The notes under the pieces: generated by a model
The model's database searches: none
What the model was told of the DNA's origin: nothing
What the model saw: the letters and a program-made list of their open reading frames with translations, nothing else
Program-made: the position numbers and the translations under genes
Source: Stakelama marina
GTDB taxonomy: Bacteria; Pseudomonadota; Alphaproteobacteria; Sphingomonadales; Sphingomonadaceae
DNA length: 61,732 nt
Reading direction: 5' to 3'
Assembly (NCBI RefSeq): GCF_018122655.1
Contig: NZ_JAGRQC010000007.1
Location: 1-61,732, forward strand
Shown here: piece after piece, positions 1 to 7,767 of the stretch
How the letters are laid out: every line of letters begins with the position of its first letter
Position numbering within the stretch: the stretch's first letter is position 1

Positions 1-306
1 GGTCACGTCACCAAAGGAGTGGGCGAGCTGATTGTAGCCGTGCTGGCCCAGATGGCTGACATGGAACGTGAAAGGATACGCGAACGCTGCGAGGCTGGGA
101 GAGCGGCAGCGCGGGCTGCGCTTGCATCAACGGGCCGAACTCATCGAGGCAAGCAGGGGCTGGGGCGTCCATGTGCCGCCAATGCGGGTGAGGTTCGGGC
201 TTGGCGATCAACCAACGGGGCGAGCATTGTGGAGACGTCTCGCCACTTTAAAATTTCTCCCGCTACCGTAAAGCGATACTGCGCTTCAAAGCGGCTGCGG
301 GACTAA
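1..306 (+). CDS. Serine recombinase/resolvase, C-terminal part (cut by window edge)
   Basis: The frame is open from base 1, so the gene enters from the left; only about 101 C-terminal residues are seen. The visible part matches the end of the resolvase/invertase catalytic domain: a leucine/alanine-rich helix, then [18 protein letters not shown], the typical ExERxxIxER...G dimerisation-helix signature. A GRP-type linker follows, then a short helix-turn-helix (ASIVETSRHFKISPATVKRY) that would bind the recombination site. The family cuts and rejoins DNA through a serine nucleophile, which would lie off-window. It is the left-most sign of a mobile element next to the RloB/ATPase cassette. A GTG at 19 could be called as a start, but upstream in-frame residues argue against that. 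Confidence 0.8.
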   Translation, partial: GHVTKGVGELIVAVLAQMADMERERIRERCEAGRAAARAALASTGRTHRGKQGLGRPCAANAGEVRAWRSTNGASIVETSRHFKISPATVKRYCASKRLRD

Positions 307-328
307 GAAATTCTTGACTAGCGCCGCG

Positions 329-922
329 CTACCCCAGAGCTGAAAATAGCTTGGCGACGAGCCGATGGACCTCCGTTGAAGGATTATCGTGCCCCTGTTC
401 CGCTAGCCAAACCGCATTGGCGATTGCCACTTCCGTTAGCGGAAATAGTTTGCCGAAATCGATTGCTTTGTTGTTTGCGGAATAGCCATCGGAGTGAGGC
501 TGCAATAGCGCGACCGCATCGGATTCCGACGAAATGTATCTTGTGGTTTTCTCGAAATGGCAAACAAGCCATATTTCGAAGCACCGATTCGACAAGCAGA
601 GGTTGATGCCGCTGCGCTTCGCTTCAGCGACTGCTTGCAAGATTTCGTCTGCTGATGTGTCATCGACATCCGAGACGCACCACAATTCGTCCAGGTCGGG
701 GTCGCGACGCCGGAGCTTTCCAGCTTCGCGTACCGCGGTTCGGGGATTGCCACCGCTTTTTACATAGTTAGGGAAAACCTGCATTTTTCCTTGGGCCAGG
801 ACCTGTTGCCAACCCCGAAAATAGCCATCTTCAGTGCGTTGACCATCATAAGCAATCCCAATTCGCTTTCCTTTAGGCTTGCGCCCGCCAACTCTGCGTT
901 CTCGAAAAGCGGGCCTACTCAT
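329..922 (-). CDS. rloB: RloB-like TOPRIM-type protein of an ATPase/nuclease defence pair
   Basis: A 197-residue protein resembling the RloB family, the presumed effector partner of an AAA15 ATPase. Visible motifs: an N-terminal basic stretch; YDGQRTEDGYF, corresponding to the family's EGxxTExxYF pattern with the acidic residue of a TOPRIM-like site; SDVDDTS, a DxD-type acidic pair; and NRCFEIWL, the family's conserved FExWL element. The ATG (920-922) lies inside the end of the upstream ATPase gene (8-base overlap), so the two are co-translated. RloAB pairs were first noted inside restriction loci, and related ATPase/TOPRIM pairs (PARIS AriA/AriB) act against phage. Oddity: the first motif has YDG rather than the usual CEG. 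Function is inferred from the family. Confidence 0.78.
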   Translation of the reverse strand: MSRPAFRERRVGGRKPKGKRIGIAYDGQRTEDGYFRGWQQVLAQGKMQVFPNYVKSGGNPRTAVREAGKLRRRDPDLDELWCVSDVDDTSADEILQAVAEAKRSGINLCLSNRCFEIWLVCHFEKTTRYISSESDAVALLQPHSDGYSANNKAIDFGKLFPLTEVAIANAVWLAEQGHDNPSTEVHRLVAKLFSALG

Positions 923-2240
923 CGGACGCCTCAGTAACGCTCGCCTGGTTGCTTCGAGACGAACTCACCTGATTGGATAAGCCAAGTAGTCTAAGGCTCA
1001 CCCCGCCTTCTGGGACGGCACCAAACTTGCCTCGCAGGTAAGACATTTCGAGGTTTTCGCCCTTCCTCGGTGAAAATTCACTCAATGCAAATAGTTCGGA
1101 AACGCCGTCAGTTTTCTCGACAAACCATACCTGATCGCGGCGCAGGTGTTCGATACTTATGAGATGGGTGTCATGAGTGGAGAATATGATCTGCGCGCCA
1201 TGCGGATTTGTTGCTGGATTCTGAAAAATGCTCACTAGTTTAGCAACAAGATGGGGATGCATGCTCGTGTCAATTTCATCGATTATTAGTAGCGAACCTC
1301 TTAGAAGCGACATGCAGGCGTGCGCAGACATGGCATAGACACTTTTAACACCACGTGATTGAACGTTGAGAGGCAGAGTTACCGTGACACCCGATATGAT
1401 ACTATTAAACCTAGTTTCGTAGTTCGGAACGATTTCGCTTATTTCGTCCACGCTTCCTTCTGAAGATGCTATTTTTTCGATCTCTTCAACGTCAATGTCG
1501 ACAATACTCTGGTCGGCGGTTTGAAGTAGACCTAGCAATAGCTCCCTAAAATCGGGCATAGTCTCCGTGAAGCGAGATGCGAATTTTATCTCATTATCCT
1601 GGTCTGTACGATCGATAATGCGATTTGCATCATAGAAATAACTGAAAACATCCAGAGCCTCACTCTGATTGTCCTGAGCTAATGCGCTTAAGAGAAGGCT
1701 GTTCTCATTTGCGCGACGCAGAGACGAGTTGAAATCTCTAATGCTGCCAGAAAGGTTTCGTCCAAAGGTGGCCGTGACTTGGGGTTCGCCAGTTTCGAAA
1801 TTGGTCTCGCGAACGAATAGCTCGCGTTCGCGACCCACAGGATAGCTAAAGAGCCATTCGCGCGTGAAAGTTCGGGGGTTGCCTTCGAACCCATACCGAT
1901 AGCGGACGCCGTTCACTATTACGACGACCTCCATCCGTGTTGGCTTCTCTGCATCTAGGGCATTTGGTGTGACGCGAGTGCCGGAGCCAGGTTTCCATAT
2001 GGATTGTGAGTAAGCGACCGCCTTCGTGAAATAGTCCAGCGCCATGATCAGGTTGGTTTTTCCCGAGGCATTGGCGCCATATATGGCTGCGGCGGCCAAC
2101 AATTGGGCGTCCTTGTCCGACCCATCCTCTGGTCGCAGAATCGCGCCAGGGATCGTCTTGTCAGCCCGATTTGCATTCAAGTTTAGAATGGCATCGCTGC
2201 GAAACGATTTGTAATTTGAGACCTGAAAAGAAACTAGCAT
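915..2240 (-). CDS. AAA15/OLD-like ATPase partner of RloB (RloA-type)
   Basis: A 441-residue ATP-binding protein starting with the FQVSNYKSF pattern typical of AAA15/SMC-like ATPases. Walker A is GANASGKTN (Lys61); Walker B is LLIIDEID, followed by a conserved MHPHL; an H-loop FSTHDTHL follows. The interior of about 250 residues fits the insertion that separates the two ATPase halves. ATG at 2240 is preferred to an upstream in-frame TTG (2288) because the family begins at the beta strand ahead of NYKSF. The gene overlaps rloB by 8 bases downstream. In comparable pairs the ATPase senses a phage trigger and releases or activates the effector; that role is inferred. Codon use is AT-richer than the core genes, consistent with transfer. 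Confidence 0.85.
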   Translation of the reverse strand: MLVSFQVSNYKSFRSDAILNLNANRADKTIPGAILRPEDGSDKDAQLLAAAAIYGANASGKTNLIMALDYFTKAVAYSQSIWKPGSGTRVTPNALDAEKPTRMEVVVIVNGVRYRYGFEGNPRTFTREWLFSYPVGRERELFVRETNFETGEPQVTATFGRNLSGSIRDFNSSLRRANENSLLLSALAQDNQSEALDVFSYFYDANRIIDRTDQDNEIKFASRFTETMPDFRELLLGLLQTADQSIVDIDVEEIEKIASSEGSVDEISEIVPNYETRFNSIISGVTVTLPLNVQSRGVKSVYAMSAHACMSLLRGSLLIIDEIDTSMHPHLVAKLVSIFQNPATNPHGAQIIFSTHDTHLISIEHLRRDQVWFVEKTDGVSELFALSEFSPRKGENLEMSYLRGKFGAVPEGGVSLRLLGLSNQVSSSRSNQASVTEASDE

Positions 2241-2485
2241 CTTACTTCTGCCTGCAGTTTCGAAGCCTTTTATGCGCTCTTTCGTCAAAATTCACGCTCA
2301 AACTGCGTAAAATCACAGTCAGTGAGTTTTATAGGGTTGTCGATGCTCTCTCACCCTCTGTTTGCAGGCGACTTTCTGGCGTTCAGTGACTCGAGGCCAA
2401 TGGCAGTCAAATGTTGGGTAAAATGTTGGCCGGTTCCAGAGGGGCTTATATAAGCGTCTGAAAATCAACCAATATTTCAAAAATG
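2241..2485. other. Island/tRNA junction, no gene
   Basis: About 245 bases between the ATPase start and the 3' end of the tRNA-Ser gene. It is AT-richer than the core and holds no convincing ORF. Because the tRNA is on the minus strand, its 3' end faces the island, the arrangement produced when an element inserts at a tRNA 3' end. The matching distal repeat would lie left of the window, so the att site cannot be proven here. The promoter for the ATPase/rloB pair must be in this stretch; I see no strong -35/-10 pair. Confidence 0.5.
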
Positions 2486-2576
2486 TGGCGGAGCGGGAGG
2501 GATTCGAACCCTCGATACGGTTTTGCCGTATACTCACTTTCCAGGCGAGCGCCTTCGACCACTCGGCCACCGCTCC
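2486..2576 (-). tRNA. tRNA-Ser (anticodon GGA)
   Basis: The complement folds as a class II tRNA. A 7-bp acceptor stem (GGAGCGG / CCGCTCC) is followed by discriminator G and an encoded CCA. The anticodon arm is CTCGC-CTGGAAA-GTGAG with anticodon GGA, reading UCC and UCU. A long variable arm (TACGG-CAAAA-CCGTA) is typical of tRNA-Ser, and the T-arm contains GGTTCGAATCC. Length is 91 nt including CCA. Its 3' end faces the RloB/ATPase island and is probably the integration target. Confidence 0.96.
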
Positions 2577-2678
2577 GCACGATCCTGGAACGCGGCTCCC
2601 TAAGCCCTGTGCGGGCGAACCGCAAGGTCGATGCGCATATGATTGCCAAGCGCGCGGGCGCGTGCCAGCCTCACCGGC

Positions 2679-3554
2679 ATGATCATTCCCTTTCTCGCCC
2701 TTGCCCTCGCCGCGCAGACGCCGGCGACCGGCGCCACCAAACCGTCCGACCCGATCGCCACCGACTGGCGCGCAATTCCCGACGACGAACTGCTGGTGAT
2801 GACGCTGCACGGCGGGGGGAGGGTCGTGATCCGGCTCGCGCCGCGATATGCGCCTGTCCATGTCGCCAACATCCGTAAGCTTGCGCAGGCGCATTGGTGG
2901 GACGGCGAGACGGTGTACCGCGCGCAGGACAATTATGTCGTGCAATGGGGCGATGTGACCGAGAAGAAGGCGTTGCCTGCAGATGTCGTGGCGAAGCCGC
3001 CCGCAGAATATGACTGGGCGGCGTCGGATGCGGTCGACCGGCTGACGCGGCGCGATCCCTATGCCGCGCGTGCCGGTTTCAGCGCCGATGGCTGGCAGAT
3101 CGTGGGCAACGGTGCCCGGTCGTGGCTGCCGCATTGTTACGGCATGGTCGGCGTGGCGCGCGACCTGGCGCCGAGCACGGGCAGCGGCGGCGATCTTTAT
3201 ACCGTGATCGGTCACGCACCGCGCCATCTCGACCGCAATATCGCGTTGGTCGGCAGGGTCATCGACGGGATGGAGAACCTGTCGACATTGCCGCGTGGCA
3301 AGGGCGATCTCGGCTTCTATCAGGACCCGGCGCGCCGTCTTCCGATAGAAAGCGTCCGGCTCGCATCCGATCTGCCCGCGGCGCAGCGACCGCACTATCA
3401 GTACCGTGCGACCGACAATCCGCGCTTTGCCGCCTATATCCACGAACGCGAAAACCGACAGCCGCCATTTTTCACCGTTCCGGCGGGCGGCGCCGATATC
3501 TGCAATGTGCCCGACCCGGTGCGACGCGCACCGGACGAAGCGGGCGCGGACTAG
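2679..3554 (+). CDS. Peptidylprolyl isomerase, cyclophilin type, exported
   Basis: A 291-residue cyclophilin-like protein with a short signal peptide (MIIPFLALALAAQTPATG). The fold is recognisable from the opening strand (GGGRVVIRLAPRYAPVHVANIRKLA), the WDGETVYRAQDNYVVQWGD segment, and GLNGMV-like and GNGxR-like elements (here YGMVGVARD and VGNGARSW). It would catalyse cis/trans proline isomerisation, probably in the periplasm. The long insertion around residues 105-160 is typical of proteobacterial secreted cyclophilin variants. ATG 2679 is chosen over upstream in-frame codons because it begins the signal peptide. Its TAG stop shares the bases CTAG with the stop of the convergent lipoprotein gene. 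Confidence 0.85.
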   Translation: MIIPFLALALAAQTPATGATKPSDPIATDWRAIPDDELLVMTLHGGGRVVIRLAPRYAPVHVANIRKLAQAHWWDGETVYRAQDNYVVQWGDVTEKKALPADVVAKPPAEYDWAASDAVDRLTRRDPYAARAGFSADGWQIVGNGARSWLPHCYGMVGVARDLAPSTGSGGDLYTVIGHAPRHLDRNIALVGRVIDGMENLSTLPRGKGDLGFYQDPARRLPIESVRLASDLPAAQRPHYQYRATDNPRFAAYIHERENRQPPFFTVPAGGADICNVPDPVRRAPDEAGAD

Positions 3555-4144
3555 CTGCCCACCCAGGCTGCGACCTCTGCCGCTACCTGGTTGGCGGCCT
3601 CATTGATCGCGCGACCGGCGGGACCGGCCTCGATCGCGCTGACGGGCACACGGGCCTCGAACCGGCGCTTCTCGACCGTTTGCGAATCCTTGCGGACAAG
3701 CGCGGCGTCATAGGTCACGACCGCTTCCTGCGTCGCGGCATCGACACCGAACGAACGTAGCTCGCCCGAAAGCGTAGCGCCCGGATTGACCAGCGACTGC
3801 GCGGTGCCGACGACGACGCGGTTGGTCTTGGCGGAGATCGTGTCGGCAAGCAGGCGCGCGAACAGGCGGGCGGGCGGTTCGACCCACTGCGCGTTCTTGA
3901 TATAGGCGATCGACGTATCGGTCGCCTGCACGGGCACGCGCTGTACCGACAGTTCCTGCGAAACTTCGGGCACCTTGATCGTGATCGTCTTGGCACTGGC
4001 CGAGCTTTGCGTCTTGCCGACGGGCACGCTCGCCGCACTGTCGAGCGAGAGCAGCGACGGCGGCGGCTCGCTGCCGAATTTCACGCAGGCGCCAAGCAAT
4101 ACTAGGCCGGCGAGCGGAAGCAGTTTCTTCATGGCAGCCGTCAT
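3551..4144 (-). CDS. ABC-type transport auxiliary lipoprotein (MlaE-system/PqiC-like)
   Basis: A 197-residue protein with a lipoprotein signal: MTAAMKKLLPLAGLVLLGAC, lipobox LGAC. The mature part resembles the ABC-type transport auxiliary lipoprotein family (DUF330/PqiC-like), with the QELSVQRVPVQ and YIKNAQWVEPPARLF elements of that family. It probably sits on the inner leaflet of the outer membrane and receives or delivers phospholipids in concert with the MCE protein encoded just upstream. ATG at 4144 is chosen because it forms an ATGA overlap with the mlaD stop, implying coupled translation; a second ATG at 4132 would also give a signal peptide. It is the last gene of the four-gene Mla-type operon. 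Confidence 0.85.
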   Translation of the reverse strand: MTAAMKKLLPLAGLVLLGACVKFGSEPPPSLLSLDSAASVPVGKTQSSASAKTITIKVPEVSQELSVQRVPVQATDTSIAYIKNAQWVEPPARLFARLLADTISAKTNRVVVGTAQSLVNPGATLSGELRSFGVDAATQEAVVTYDAALVRKDSQTVEKRRFEARVPVSAIEAGPAGRAINEAANQVAAEVAAWVGS

Positions 4145-5118
4145 TTCCTGCTGTCCTTCGGTTCGTAATCGGGAAGTTTCTGTGGGCCGAGGATCGAGCC
4201 CGCACCATTCTGGTCGACCTTCTGCGCGACCGAGTTCAGCGCCTCGGACATCTGTTGCAGATTGGCGATCAGCTGGTTGACCTCGGGAACCGTCTGTTTC
4301 GAGAAGGTCTTGAGCCCCGGCCGCGCATCGCCGATCGCGGCGTTGAGCGTATCCATGCTCTGCTGCGCCGATTTGATCGCCTTGTTCAGATTGCCCATCG
4401 CCGGATGGACGTCGTCCTTCAGCACGCTGTTGCTGGTATCGGCGAGGTCGCCGATCTGCTTTGCGGCGTCGCCCGCCTTCTGGATCGCCACGCGCGTTTC
4501 GGCGAGCGTCGCGGCAATCTCCGGCCCGCGATCGGCGAGCGCATCGGTCAGGCGGTTGGTATTGTCGAGAATACCCGCGATCGATGCCTGATTCTTGTCC
4601 GACAGCAACTCGGTCAGCCGTTCGGTGAGCGTCGTCAGCCGTTCGAGCAATTGCGGCGCCGAACTGAGGATCGCGCCGAGCCCGCCCTGTTTGGTCGGGA
4701 TTACGGGCACGCCCAGCGGACAATCGGTTTCGGGGTGCACCTTGGGGCAGGTGATCGGCGGCGCGCCCTTGACCGCGCCGTCGAGCTGGATCTGGCTGAC
4801 GCCGGTAAAGCCGATGCCCTGGATCGTCGCCGTGGTTCCCTGCAGCACGGGCACGTCCTCGTTGACGCTGATGCGCACGCGGACGAGTTCGGGATTGGGC
4901 TTGTAGAGCGCGATTTCCTTTACCTGGCCCGACGGCACGCCGGCGAACGACACGGGCGAACCCTTGTTCACGCCATCGACGGCTTCCTTGAAGAAGATGT
5001 CGTACTGTTTTTCCGAGGTGCCGTTGATCCGCGCCAGCCAGACCAGGAACAGCGCCAGCACCGCGAGGAGGATCAGCACCACGGCGCCGACCAGGACATG
5101 GTTCGATTTGGTTTCCAT
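4141..5118 (-). CDS. mlaD: MCE-domain lipid transport protein MlaD-like
   Basis: A 325-residue protein with one N-terminal membrane helix (about residues 8-28), then an MCE domain (about 35-120: KQYDIFFKEAVDGVNKGSPV, VSFAGVPSGQVKEI, TGVSQIQLDG). A long helical C-terminal region (about 150-310) is rich in coiled-coil-like heptads. MCE proteins form hexameric pores that carry phospholipids across the periplasm. The long helical tail suggests a tunnel or tether form longer than E. coli MlaD (about 180 residues) and closer to Rv-type or LetB/PqiB-like members. ATG 5118 begins just before the membrane helix. It lies 7 bases after mlaF and overlaps the lipoprotein gene. Confidence 0.9.
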   Translation of the reverse strand: METKSNHVLVGAVVLILLAVLALFLVWLARINGTSEKQYDIFFKEAVDGVNKGSPVSFAGVPSGQVKEIALYKPNPELVRVRISVNEDVPVLQGTTATIQGIGFTGVSQIQLDGAVKGAPPITCPKVHPETDCPLGVPVIPTKQGGLGAILSSAPQLLERLTTLTERLTELLSDKNQASIAGILDNTNRLTDALADRGPEIAATLAETRVAIQKAGDAAKQIGDLADTSNSVLKDDVHPAMGNLNKAIKSAQQSMDTLNAAIGDARPGLKTFSKQTVPEVNQLIANLQQMSEALNSVAQKVDQNGAGSILGPQKLPDYEPKDSRK

Positions 5119-5125
5119 CAGCGGC

Positions 5126-5917
5126 TCAACCTTGTTTCTCGGTACTGGCCACCGCGGCGCGGCCGCGCGGCCCGTTGAAATATTCCTGTATCCACGGATG
5201 ATCGGTGGCGAGCAGTTCGTCGATCGTACCCACCGCAATCACCTTCTTGTCGGCAAGTACCGCCACGCGGTCGCAGATCGCGTACAGGGTATCGAGATCG
5301 TGGGTGATCAGAAAGACCGTCAGCCCAAGCGTTTTTTGCAGCGACTGCGTCAGCGCGTCGAACGCCGCCGCGCCGATCGGATCGAGTCCGGCGGTCGGTT
5401 CGTCGAGGAAGAGCAGATCGGGATCAAGCGCAAGCGCACGCGCCAGCCCGGCACGTTTCTTCATGCCGCCCGACAGCTCGGCCGGGAATTTGGGGCCGGC
5501 ACTGGCATCGAGCCCCGACATGACGATCTTGTACGATGCGATCTCGTCGATCAGCGCAAGGTCGAGGTCGGGGTAGAATTCGCGCAGCGGCACCTGGACA
5601 TTTTCGGCGACGGTCAGCGTCGAAAACAGCGCGCCGCCCTGAAACAGCACGCCCCAGCGCTTGCGCATCTCGATCGCCTGGGTTTCGTCCTGGCCGAGCG
5701 CGGATTCGCCGAAAACGGTGACCTCTCCCTCATCGGGCGGTTGCAGCCCGATGATCGATCGCATCAGCACCGACTTGCCGGTGCCCGATCCGCCGACCAC
5801 GCCGATAATCTCTCCACGCCGCACGTCGAGGTCGAGATCTTCGTGCACGACCTGTTCGCCGAAACTGTTTTTCAGCCCGCGAACCGAGATGATGATGTCG
5901 TCCTTCTCCCCGGCCAT
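5126..5917 (-). CDS. mlaF: ABC transporter ATP-binding protein MlaF-like
   Basis: A 263-residue ABC ATPase. Walker A is GGSGTGKSV (about residues 38-46); the Q-loop region is GVLFQGGALF; the signature is LSGGMKKRAGLARAL; Walker B is LLFLDEPTAGLDP; the H-loop is LITHDLDTL. The GGM variant of the signature is characteristic of the MlaF branch. It powers the permease encoded immediately upstream for phospholipid movement in cell-envelope lipid homeostasis. The ATG shares one base with the mlaE stop (TGATG), indicating coupled translation. Confidence 0.93.
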   Translation of the reverse strand: MAGEKDDIIISVRGLKNSFGEQVVHEDLDLDVRRGEIIGVVGGSGTGKSVLMRSIIGLQPPDEGEVTVFGESALGQDETQAIEMRKRWGVLFQGGALFSTLTVAENVQVPLREFYPDLDLALIDEIASYKIVMSGLDASAGPKFPAELSGGMKKRAGLARALALDPDLLFLDEPTAGLDPIGAAAFDALTQSLQKTLGLTVFLITHDLDTLYAICDRVAVLADKKVIAVGTIDELLATDHPWIQEYFNGPRGRAAVASTEKQG

Positions 5918-7026
5918 CAGATCCACCCGATCCAGGTGAAGAACATCGCGAAAAAGGCGTCGAGCACGATGACGAGGAAGATCGCCTGCACGACCGCGGC
6001 AGTGGTCCGCAGGCCGACCTGTTCGGCATCGGCTTCGACCTGCATGCCCTGGAAGCAGCCGGCGACCGCGATGATGAGGCCGAATACCGGCGCCTTTACC
6101 AGACCGACATAAAGGTCGGTGATGGGCACGACCTCGCGAATCCGCTGGATGAAGGTGACGGGGGGAATGCCGAGGCTGACCCAGCACAACAGTCCGCCGC
6201 CGATGATCGCGATCAACGAGGAGTAAAAGCCGAGCAGCGGCATCAGCAGCACCGCCGACAGCGTGCGCGGAAGTACGAGCGCTTCCATCGGCGAAACGCC
6301 GATCGTGCGCATCGCGTCGATCTCTTCGGTCAGCTTCATCGTGCCGAGCTGCGCTGCAAAGGCCGAACCCGAACGGCCCGCGACCATGATCGCGGTCATC
6401 AGCACGCCAAGTTCGCGAAGCGTGATCCGGCCGACCAGGTTGATCGTGAATACCTCGGCGCCGAACTGGCGCAACTGCACCGCCCCCTGCTGGGCAATGA
6501 CGATGCCGATCAGAAAGCTCATCAGCCCGATGATGCCGAGCGCCGATACGCCGACGACTTCGAAACGGTGGACGGTCGCGTTGAAACGAAAGCGCCGCGG
6601 ATGACGGATGACGTTGCCAAAGGCGACCAGTGTGGCGCCGAAAAAGCCGAGCAGCCCGACAAGCGTGTGCATCGCGGTAATCGTCGCCGCGCCGACTTCG
6701 TCGAGAACGCGGATGAACGGGGAGGCGGGCTTCGGCGGCCGAGCGACCGGCTGGTCGGCATGTTCGACCTGCTCGATCAGATTTTCCTGATCGGGGTCCA
6801 GCCCGTCCACCGCCGCGTCATGGTTGCGGGCGAATTTATGCACCACCCATGCACCGACCGTGTCCATCCGCTCGATCGCGCTCAGATCGATGCGGTCGAC
6901 CTCGTCCTCATAGGCGTCGAGCCGGTCGGACAGGTCGCCGAGATGCGCGAGCGAAAGATCGCCGGTAAAGCGCAGCGTTCGGGCGTCGCCCTTCGTTTCG
7001 GCGGTGAAATCGGCATTCGCACTCAT
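5917..7026 (-). CDS. mlaE: MlaE-type permease with fused N-terminal STAS domain
   Basis: A 369-residue protein. Residues about 1-95 form a STAS-like domain (FTGDLSLAHLGDL, RIDLSAIERMDTVGAW), and about 110-369 are the MlaE/DUF140 permease with five to six membrane segments. Permease hallmarks are GAEVFTINLVGRITLREL, MVAGRSGSAFAAQLGTMK and EEIDAMRTIG. In E. coli the STAS protein MlaB is separate; here it is fused to the permease, as is common in many alphaproteobacteria. ATG 7026 is chosen over upstream starts since it begins just before the STAS domain. It is the first gene of the mlaE-F-D-lipoprotein operon and is divergent from the HAD hydrolase gene. Confidence 0.92.
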   Translation of the reverse strand: MSANADFTAETKGDARTLRFTGDLSLAHLGDLSDRLDAYEDEVDRIDLSAIERMDTVGAWVVHKFARNHDAAVDGLDPDQENLIEQVEHADQPVARPPKPASPFIRVLDEVGAATITAMHTLVGLLGFFGATLVAFGNVIRHPRRFRFNATVHRFEVVGVSALGIIGLMSFLIGIVIAQQGAVQLRQFGAEVFTINLVGRITLRELGVLMTAIMVAGRSGSAFAAQLGTMKLTEEIDAMRTIGVSPMEALVLPRTLSAVLLMPLLGFYSSLIAIIGGGLLCWVSLGIPPVTFIQRIREVVPITDLYVGLVKAPVFGLIIAVAGCFQGMQVEADAEQVGLRTTAAVVQAIFLVIVLDAFFAMFFTWIGWI

Positions 7027-7087
7027 TGCCGGCCTCTTTCGTGCATTTGCGCTGGCACGGCAAGCACATAGACGTTTAGGTACGCCA

Positions 7088-7762
7088 ATGCAGCACCTCG
7101 CCATCTATGATATGGACAAGACGATCACGCGTGCGCCGACATGGACGCCGTTCATGCTTCACGCCGCGAGACACCGCGCGCCGTGGCGGCTGGCGCTGAT
7201 GCCCGTCGCGGCGCTGGCCTCGCTCGGCTATGCGTTGAAACTCATCGACCGCGCCGGGTTGAAGCAGATCACGCAGCGGCTGATCGTCGGCAAGCGCGTG
7301 ACCCCCGGCGACCGCACGGCGCTGTCCGAAGCCTTTGCCGAGACGGTCGATGCGAGCGGAATCTTCGAAGGCGCGCGCGATCGGATCGCCGCCGATCGCG
7401 CGGCCGGGTACCGGCTCGTGCTCGCGACCGCATCGTACCGCTTTTACGCAGAGGCGATCGGCGCGCGGCTTGGCATGGACGTGGTCATCGCCACCGAATC
7501 GCATTTCAACGATGCCGGCGACCTGTTGCCGCGTATTCGCGGAGAGAATTGCTACGGTTACGCCAAACTCGCGCGGATCGAGCAATGGATGGCCGATCAG
7601 GGTATCGCCCGCGACGATGCGTATATCCGCTTCTATTCGGACCATGTTTCGGACGCGCCGGTGCTGGCCTGGGCCGACGAGCCTTTTGCCGTCAATGCAC
7701 ACGGGCCGCTTCGCAAGCTGGCGGCGGCGAGCGGATGGCCCTGTCTCGACTGGGAACGCTGA
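7088..7762 (+). CDS. HAD-IB family phosphatase
   Basis: A 224-residue HAD hydrolase. Motif I is DMDKTIT near the N-terminus (nucleophile and acid Asp of DxDxT). Motif II fits the LATASY segment (Ser/Thr, about residue 115), and the motif IV region is FYSDHVSDAPVL (Asp pair). The pattern resembles the SerB-like/YjjG subfamily IB, whose members remove phosphate from serine phosphate or related metabolites. The substrate cannot be told from sequence. ATG 7088 is chosen because upstream residues read into the divergent mlaE promoter. It converges with the DUF445 gene with only 5 bases between stops. Confidence 0.85.
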   Translation: MQHLAIYDMDKTITRAPTWTPFMLHAARHRAPWRLALMPVAALASLGYALKLIDRAGLKQITQRLIVGKRVTPGDRTALSEAFAETVDASGIFEGARDRIAADRAAGYRLVLATASYRFYAEAIGARLGMDVVIATESHFNDAGDLLPRIRGENCYGYAKLARIEQWMADQGIARDDAYIRFYSDHVSDAPVLAWADEPFAVNAHGPLRKLAAASGWPCLDWER

Positions 7763-7767
7763 GCGGA

